Shown: piece by piece, positions 60,101-64,000 of the stretch
Numbering within the stretch: position 1 is the stretch's first letter
How the letters are laid out: each line of letters opens with the position of its first letter
Assembly: GCA_035366835.1 (NCBI GenBank)
Contig: DAOSIS010000010.1
Coordinates: 46,137 to 110,136 of the forward strand
Length of the DNA: 64,000 nt
Direction of reading: 5' to 3'
Source: UBA6109 sp035366835
GTDB lineage: Bacteria > Desulfobacterota > Syntrophia > Syntrophales > UBA6109
Position numbers and translations under genes: made by a program
Notes under the pieces: generated by a model
What the model was told of the DNA's origin: nothing
The model's database searches: none
The model's input: the letters and a program-made list of their open reading frames with translations, nothing else

Positions 60101-60752
60101 CCCTCGACCGCTGCGTGGCGGGGTCGAAGGGCCGGATGGTCTCCAGTTCGTCTCCGAAGAACTCCAGACGATAGGGGAAATCGGAGGCCATCGGATAGAT
60201 GTCCGCGATGTGGCCCCGGATGCTGAATTCCCCGCGCTCCTCGACGAGCGTGACGCGGGCGTACCCCCCCTCGCGAAGTGCGGCGGTCAGCTCGTCGCGC
60301 CCGATGGTGTCGCCGATGGAGATGAAGCGGCCGTATCCGTCGAAGACCCGGCGCGGAAGGATCTTCTGCGCCGCGGCCGACAGCGGTGCGACGACGAGCC
60401 GAGGGCCGCCGTCCGCGAGAAGCGCGAGGACATTCATCCGCGCCCTCATCGCATCCTTTTGAACAGCGAACATGTCGGTCGTGACGAGGTCCCAGGGCGG
60501 GTAGAGCAACCCCTCCTCCGTCCCGAGGAAGAAGGACAGGTCCCGGAGGATCGCCTCCGCTTCCTTTTCCGATTCGCACAGGACCAGCATCGTCTTGCGG
60601 CGCCGCGAAAACAGAAAGGCAAGAAACATCGCCTTTCCCGAGGCCCTGAGGCCGCGCATCCGGACGACCCGTTTTCCCCGGTCGAGCCCGTCCGCGGCCG
60701 CCTCGAAGATTTCCGCGGGACGAAGCACAGTCTTTTCAGGTTTCTTTTCCAT
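57144..60752 (-). CDS. mfd: Transcription-repair coupling factor
   Basis: A 1202-residue Mfd, which removes stalled RNA polymerase and recruits UvrA. UvrB-homology blocks lie in the first 350 residues (PPWDLVTTDMFAVQKDAM). The RNA-polymerase-interaction domain is KEGDFIVHRDHGIGLYRGL. The RecG-like translocase has the Walker A motif GDAGFGKTEVALRAAF and LVVVDEEQRFGV, with LSATPIPRTLHLSL and GRVGRSREDAYAYL further on. The C-terminal TRCF domain is complete. The start is ATG 60752; a possible earlier ATG at 60854 would add 34 basic residues. It lies in the same direction as uvrA, its partner in repair. Confidence 0.97.
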   Translation of the reverse strand: MEKKPEKTVLRPAEIFEAAADGLDRGKRVVRMRGLRASGKAMFLAFLFSRRRKTMLVLCESEKEAEAILRDLSFFLGTEEGLLYPPWDLVTTDMFAVQKDAMRARMNVLALLADGGPRLVVAPLSAAAQKILPRRVFDGYGRFISIGDTIGRDELTAALREGGYARVTLVEERGEFSIRGHIADIYPMASDFPYRLEFFGDELETIRPFDPATQRSRGEAVEFFLYPAADILSSPERLRRAAANVRHHANEIDLPGSLKSRLVEAVSAADTASVNPLFGSLFYESWEGAPSDDGPMASLFDYLPRDAVVALDDPSSLERGGEEWEKRIAAVLGKAERDGRFRPPGGSFSLGLNSLRAAWSSFAQVVLEDLPVETPQEARDREEAAHTLRTETDFFPGVLERQGKEADRPLLPVAEKIREWLEEGDLVAFVCPGEESLQNMDHLLAGHGLSGSRPSESLLELIRRHEGHGRLLLYRGAVSKAFRIPSLKLAVLSEEEIFGRKVRQRKRRPQREGYFLQSFGELKEGDFIVHRDHGIGLYRGLQKVAAGGIENDYLLIEYQEGDRLYIPVDRLDVIQRYIGPEGHQPRIERLGGASWEAAKEKVKASVRKVAEELVSIYAVRQVVKRDPFSKPDRLYEEFCSAFEFEETPDQMRAVEEVHLDMAEEKPMDRLVCGDAGFGKTEVALRAAFRAVMDGKQAAVLVPTTILAEQHYETFARRMAPFPIRVEVLNRFKTKAETAAILEGLQKGTVDIVVGTHRLLQKDVHFKDLGLVVVDEEQRFGVVHKERLKKVRALVDVLTLSATPIPRTLHLSLVGIRDLSIINTPPEDRRPIKTHVLEFDEDVIRDAIRRELGRGGRVFFLHDRVRSIYGMARFVERVVPEARVGVVHGQMKPRDIENAMSSFVRGRTDVLVCTTIVSAGLDIPTANTIIIHRADCFGLSQLYQMRGRVGRSREDAYAYLLVPRGAMLSRDAQKRLQVIMDFSEPGSGFRIASSDLDIRGAGNLLGTSQSGHISAVGYELYTELMESAIREIKGEAPEEEEIKPEIQLGLSAYLPEGYMEDVHLRLVTYKRLSMAGSDEEIAAIREELTDCYGLVPPEAEHLFGVIRIRNRLKSIQGKRMMYDGKRLSIVLHGQSSLDPLRILQLARKEIRGIRLEPDLRLSLPMPDLKGRDLIEAVLGFLRTLTALPPGPPVKRIPPKEKVS

Positions 60753-60896
60753 TTCTATCGTTTCCCGCCCCTTCGGGCGGACCGTCTTCCGTCGTGATTT
60801 CCGCCGGTGCTCATCCGTCTCCCGGCGGCGCAAAAGACATGAATCGCTGTTCACCTATCCCATAAAACCATTTTATACAAGGGGGTGCGGAGACGG

Positions 60897-60925
60897 TTGA
60901 CAAGAGGGGACCGTTACGTTACGTA
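60897..60925 (+). promoter_or_regulatory. Promoter of moeA
   Basis: TTGACA (60897-60902), a 17-base spacer, then TACGTA (60920-60925). Confidence 0.55.
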
Positions 60926-60969
60926 TCCGGGACAGCGCCGCGAGCGAAAAGAACGAGAAGGAGCAGCAC

Positions 60970-62229
60970 GTGAAGGACAAGAGCGATATGATCCGCCCGG
61001 AAGAAGCGATCCGCAGGATCCTGGATATCGTCTCCCCCCTCCCCCTGGAGAGGGTAGGCATTCTGCAGACCCTGGGGCGGGTACTAGGCGAAGACATCTT
61101 CGCCGGCCGAGACATCCCGCCGAAGAACAATTCCTCCATGGACGGTTACGCGCTCCGCAGCAGCGACACAAAGGGCGCAAGCTGGAAGAAGCCCGTCGTC
61201 CTGCGCGTCCTCGAGGACATCCCCGCCGGGTCCATTCCCCGCTGCACAATCACACCTGGAACGGCCGCCCGGATCATGACCGGTGCGCCGCTTCCGGAGG
61301 GGGCGGACGCCGTGCTCCGCATGGAGGACACCGAAAAGAACGGCGGCAGCGTGCGGATCTTTGTCGAGGTCGAGAAGGACCATGATGTGCGCTTCGCCGG
61401 GGAGGACGTCCGCAACGGGGAACTGATCCTGCCGCGCGGCTGCGTCGTGCGGCCGCCCGAAGTCGGCATGCTGGCCTCCCTGGGCCGCGCCTTCGTGAGT
61501 GTCTACCAGCGGCCGATCGTGGCGATTCTCGCCACCGGCGATGAACTGGTCGACATCGACGAACCCGTGTCACCCTGGAAGATCGTCAGCAGCAACAGCT
61601 ATTCGCTGGCTGCCGAGGTTTTGCAGTGCGGGGGCATCCCGCTGCAGATCGGGATCGCCAGGGACAATCGGGAGGACCTGGTCGCAAAGTTCAGGGCCGC
61701 CCTGCGCGCGGACCTGATCGTCTCGTCCGGCGGCGTCTCGGTGGGGGATTACGACCTCGTCAAGGATGTCATGAAGGACGTGGGGAACCGCATGGATTTC
61801 TGGCGCGTGGCGATGCGGCCGGGCCGGCCCCTGGCCTTCGGTATCATTGAGGGCGTCCCCGTGTTCGGCCTGCCGGGCAATCCCGTTTCTTCCATGGTCT
61901 CCTTCGAGCAGTTCGTCCGGCCGACGATTCTCAAGCTGGCGGGAAAGACGAAGATCCACCGGCGGATCGCGAAGGCAATCCTCCAGGAGGACGTCCCCAA
62001 GAAGGAAGGCCTGAAGTACTTCATACGCGGGATCGTGAACCGGAAGGGCGGCGGTCTCGTCGCCTCAACCACCGGCGAACAGGGGTCGGGCATCCTGAAA
62101 TCCATGGTGAGGGCCAACGCCCTGATCGTCCTTCCCGAAGGTATCGCCATCGCCCGCGCCGGCGATGAAGTCCGGGTCCAGATCTTGGACGATTCGCTTG
62201 ATCTCACGGACGTTCCGGGGTATGAATGA
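60970..62229 (+). CDS. moeA: Molybdopterin molybdenumtransferase
   Basis: A 419-residue enzyme that inserts molybdate (or tungstate) into adenylylated molybdopterin. Blocks seen are PPKNNSSMDGYALRSSD, TGAPLPEGADAVLRMED, VAILATGDELVD, IVSSGGVSVGDYDLVK, MRPGRPLAFG and GLPGNPVSSMVSFE. Start GTG 60970 has AAGGAG six bases upstream. The only neighbours are mfd (divergent) and the selC gene. Molybdenum or tungsten cofactor and selenocysteine are both used by formate dehydrogenases (known), which makes the pairing sensible, though none is in the window. Confidence 0.95.
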   Translation: MKDKSDMIRPEEAIRRILDIVSPLPLERVGILQTLGRVLGEDIFAGRDIPPKNNSSMDGYALRSSDTKGASWKKPVVLRVLEDIPAGSIPRCTITPGTAARIMTGAPLPEGADAVLRMEDTEKNGGSVRIFVEVEKDHDVRFAGEDVRNGELILPRGCVVRPPEVGMLASLGRAFVSVYQRPIVAILATGDELVDIDEPVSPWKIVSSNSYSLAAEVLQCGGIPLQIGIARDNREDLVAKFRAALRADLIVSSGGVSVGDYDLVKDVMKDVGNRMDFWRVAMRPGRPLAFGIIEGVPVFGLPGNPVSSMVSFEQFVRPTILKLAGKTKIHRRIAKAILQEDVPKKEGLKYFIRGIVNRKGGGLVASTTGEQGSGILKSMVRANALIVLPEGIAIARAGDEVRVQILDDSLDLTDVPGYE

Positions 62230-62242
62230 TTTCAGGTAGCGT

Positions 62243-62281
62243 GGTGTCGAGCTTGCCGAGGCATGGCACCATCGTTTTTTT
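62243..62281 (+). terminator. Terminator of moeA
   Basis: GGTGTC (62243-62248) pairs with GGCACC (62265-62270, one wobble), with a small inner TGCC/GGCA pairing. It is followed four bases later by seven T bases. The stem is short. Confidence 0.55.
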
Positions 62282-62375
62282 CATGGCAGGCTGCTTTTTT
62301 GAATGTACTCTTTTTTGATCGCGGGCGCAGCGAAACCATCACGCGGTTGAGCCGCTCCGATTGCTCCTTTCGCGC

Positions 62376-62473
62376 GGAAGTGCCAAGGTCACTGGTGGGC
62401 CTCCCGGACTTCAAATCCGGAGTGAGGGGCTAAAACCCTCTCAGGTGGGTTCGATTCCCATGCACTTCCGCCA
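62376..62473 (+). tRNA. selC: tRNA-Sec (anticodon TCA)
   Basis: A 98-base selenocysteine tRNA. The 8-bp acceptor stem GGAAGTGC (62376-62383) pairs with GCACTTCC (62462-62469), then G and an encoded CCA. The anticodon stem CCGGA/TCCGG encloses the loop CTTCAAA with anticodon TCA (62411-62413), which reads UGA. A long variable arm (AGGG-CTAAAA-CCCT) and the T-arm GGTGGGTTCGATTCCCATG complete it. The long acceptor and extra arm are diagnostic. It shows that the genome inserts selenocysteine. selA, selB and selD are not in the window. Confidence 0.97.
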
Positions 62474-62832
62474 TAAATATTTGAAATTATTTAGTTTTTT
62501 GTTTTAAAAAGTTGCCCAGATTTTGCCCGGGATTTCAAAAAAGGCGATTTTTTCAAGGTGAAAACCTAATATTTTTTCTGCCCCTTTTTTGGGCAAAAAT
62601 CCCCGACTCGATTCCCCTCTAAATTAGTTTTTGAACCTGGATAAAATTACCTGCAAAAGTGAAATTGTGCTGGTATTTCTATCCCGGAGTCCGAAATGAT
62701 TCTTCCCGCCAAGGCATAGAAGTTTGAAAATGTATCAAATTATGAAGAATTACTACCTTTTTAAGATTTATTTTAAACTTGCCTGTTGACACACCCCTCT
62801 GATCCGCCTTTTTGAAATACCTGTGACGCTCT

Positions 62833-62842
62833 NNNNNNNNNN
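62833..62842. other. Assembly gap (10 N)
   Basis: Ten N bases, the usual placeholder for a scaffold join of unknown length. Linkage of selC to the AbiEi-like gene depends on this join. Confidence 0.95.
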
Positions 62843-63018
62843 TCTAACATGACCTGAAAATAATCCTTGCGATCATTCTTATTCGTGTCTCAGAAAGAAT
62901 GCCCCTAATTCTAATGTTTTAAAAGGATCTCATTTTCTGGTACTTTTTTAAAACAATGGTTCTGCTAATGAACTCCAGAATCGTCCAAGGCAATGGCTAT
63001 TTTCATTAAAATTCATAT

Positions 63019-63036
63019 TTTCAGCAAATGCTGAAA
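63019..63036. promoter_or_regulatory. Palindromic operator 1 of the AbiEi-like gene
   Basis: TTTCAGC-AAAT-GCTGAAA, a perfect 7-bp inverted repeat upstream of the -35 element. It recurs with one central change at 63095-63112. Confidence 0.75.
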
Positions 63037-63061
63037 GTATTAAATTTGGTGAAAATATTCC

Positions 63062-63090
63062 TTGACGCCTTCACAGTTTCACTGTATAGC
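63062..63090 (+). promoter_or_regulatory. Promoter of the AbiEi-like gene
   Basis: TTGACG (63062-63067), a 17-base spacer and TATAGC (63085-63090), framed by the two palindromes. Confidence 0.7.
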
Positions 63091-63094
63091 CTAT

Positions 63095-63112
63095 TTTCAG
63101 CAAACGCTGAAA
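63095..63112. promoter_or_regulatory. Palindromic operator 2 of the AbiEi-like gene
   Basis: TTTCAGC-AAAC-GCTGAAA, just after the -10 element and ending 12 bases before the start codon. It would cover the transcription start. Confidence 0.75.
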
Positions 63113-63124
63113 GGCTGGCATTGA

Positions 63125-64000
63125 ATGAACGTATCTGAGAATGAAATAAGGCCAAAAGCCCTGGAGGCTCTTAAATCCTGCTTACGGCGGGTTCCTTTTC
63201 TGAAACTCGAATCGATAAAGCAGGAACCCCGTGTCAGTGGAACCCAGTTGGATTTCCTGGCAAAGGTGAGTATTGCGCAGAAAAAGCAGATCATTGCCGT
63301 AGAAGTAAAAGAAAACGGCCAACCCAGGATTGCGCGTGCTGCCGCCAATCAGATCATCCGGTATCGTGAAAAAAATCCCGCCATGTACTACGTCTTTGCC
63401 GCCCCTTATATCTCTCCACAATCAGCCGAGATATGCACCAAGGAAGGGATCGGCTATTTCGATTTGGCGGGCAATTGCCGACTTACTTTTGACCGGATTT
63501 TTATCGAACAGGAAGGAAAACCGAATCCCTTTACAATCAAACGGGACCTGCGGTCCCTTTATTCTCCGAAGGCCGAACGAGTGCTGCGAGTGCTTCTGGA
63601 CAATCCGAAAAAGGCTTGGCGGGTCCAGTCTCTGGCAATGGAAGCCGAAGTGAGTTTGGGGCAAGTGGCCAATGTAAAAAGCCTGCTTGAGAACCGTGAA
63701 TGGGTTGTGAGCACGGAGGCCGGACTGATGCTCAGCGCACCCGATCAGCTTCTATCCGAATGGTCGGGAAACTACAAAATCAGCAGGAACTCGAAAAGCT
63801 ATTATACCCTGAAAGATCCTGCCGAGATCGAAGCCGATCTTGCCAAAGTTTGCAAAAAACAGGGCATTGTCTGTGCGTTGACCGGCTTTTCCGCAGCGGC
63901 CAGATACGCACCAGCGGTCCGCTATCAGCGGGCCATGGCCTACGTGGGGGGAAAAACTGAAACGGTGGCTGAACTCCTTGCGCTGAAAGAGGTGTCCAGC
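63125..64000 (+). CDS. AbiEi-family antitoxin-like protein with N-terminal PD-(D/E)XK-like domain (3' end outside the window)
   Basis: The frame is open from ATG 63125 to the window edge (292 codons). Residues 143-195 form a winged helix (SPKAERVLRVLLDNP, WRVQSLAMEAEVSLGQVANV). The following block, ALTGFSAAARYAPAVRYQRA, is typical of proteins annotated as type IV AbiEi antitoxins. The first 140 residues carry a nuclease-type pattern: Glu29, Asp43 (GTQLDFLAK), Glu60-Val-Lys62 (AVEVKENG) and Gln76. This is the spacing of a PD-(D/E)XK core, although catalysis is unproven. YFDLAGNCRLTF follows. AbiEi proteins bind paired inverted repeats at their own promoter, as seen here. A partner toxin gene of AbiEii type is expected just beyond the window. 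GC content is lower than in the neighbouring genes, consistent with transfer. Confidence 0.85.
   Translation, partial: MNVSENEIRPKALEALKSCLRRVPFLKLESIKQEPRVSGTQLDFLAKVSIAQKKQIIAVEVKENGQPRIARAAANQIIRYREKNPAMYYVFAAPYISPQSAEICTKEGIGYFDLAGNCRLTFDRIFIEQEGKPNPFTIKRDLRSLYSPKAERVLRVLLDNPKKAWRVQSLAMEAEVSLGQVANVKSLLENREWVVSTEAGLMLSAPDQLLSEWSGNYKISRNSKSYYTLKDPAEIEADLAKVCKKQGIVCALTGFSAAARYAPAVRYQRAMAYVGGKTETVAELLALKEVSS

Larger units (their letters stand above)
62474..63124. other. AT-rich non-coding stretch after selC, with scaffold gap
   Basis: Base composition changes abruptly from GC-rich to AT-rich directly after the tRNA-Sec CCA end, as expected for an element inserted at a tRNA gene. I see no gene in these 650 bases, although the 10 N bases at 62833-62842 mark an assembly join and may hide more sequence. 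TCGATTCCC from the tRNA T-arm recurs at 62609-62617. The last 110 bases hold the promoter and operators of the AbiEi-like gene. Confidence 0.65.

Noticed and set aside
57453..60797. Long plus-strand frames opposite mfd (two of about 480-580 codons)
   Set aside because: They are antisense shadows. The minus strand encodes the complete Mfd.
62451..62617. TCGATTCCC direct repeat as an att site pair
   Set aside because: Nine bases is too short to support att sites, no integrase is visible, and the copies are only 158 bases apart. It is mentioned only as a weak hint.
1..64000. CRISPR arrays, rRNA genes, insertion sequences with transposase
   Set aside because: No regularly spaced direct repeats, no rRNA signature and no transposase motif were seen on either strand. 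The only RNA gene recognised is selC.

Overview
This 64 kb window is GC-rich bacterial chromosome. Gene content and order suggest a Desulfobacterota (former Deltaproteobacteria) anaerobe, with a Syntrophales-like organism as my best guess. That is inference from the pgpA-cinA-thpR-recA-recX-alaS run, the glycogen synthase/phosphorylase fusion, the TRAP and MmgE/PrpD genes, and a selenocysteine tRNA. A run of 10 N bases at 62833-62842 shows that the sequence is a scaffold join.

Region by region. 1-2.1 kb: 5' part of a multi-PAS sensor kinase (minus strand, leaves the window), divergent from an MFS carrier. 4.1-6.5 kb: an NrpR-type nitrogen regulator followed by glutamate dehydrogenase. 6.6-11.9 kb: an M16C peptidase, a small Cys-rich protein, a small membrane protein, two tandem paralogous lipoproteins and a flavodoxin. 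12.2-18.8 kb, minus strand: alaS, recX, recA, thpR, cinA and pgpA, read from pgpA towards alaS. 19.4-23.3 kb: lexA under a visible SOS box, the decayed 3' end of a Y-family polymerase gene, comM and ilvE. An intergenic cluster of DnaA boxes follows, then lolA and a universal stress protein.

25.0-34.1 kb is a glycogen/alpha-glucan cluster: debranching enzyme, GT4 glycosyltransferase, GH57 glucanotransferase/amylase, and a 1417-residue protein that joins glycogen synthase to glucan phosphorylase. 34.1-35.2 kb has a DUF2905 protein and a phosphopantetheinyl transferase. 35.3-43.7 kb is a catabolic locus: two MmgE/PrpD enzymes flank a complete TRAP transporter in one minus-strand operon. A PrpR-type sigma-54 activator is divergent from it, and a near-consensus -24/-12 promoter faces the operon. 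The activator reads through only if one base is removed at a homopolymer near 43024.

43.8-52.0 kb holds a PflX-type radical SAM protein, a patatin-like hydrolase, proA-nadD, a DUF401 permease, a TrpF-like protein without the catalytic Cys, a DMT exporter and a methyltransferase. 52.0-62.2 kb holds uvrA, a hairpin repeat array, the mfd-PpiC-SurA-like operon and moeA. selC (tRNA-Sec) lies at 62376-62473. Beyond it the DNA turns AT-rich and looks acquired. It ends in an AbiEi-like gene, cut by the window edge, whose N-terminus carries a PD-(D/E)XK nuclease-like signature and whose promoter is flanked by two matching palindromes.

The most promising places for new biology are the PrpR/sigma-54/PrpD/TRAP locus, the AbiEi-like gene beside selC, the NrpR-gdhA pair, and a repeat family that sits exactly at gene 3' ends.
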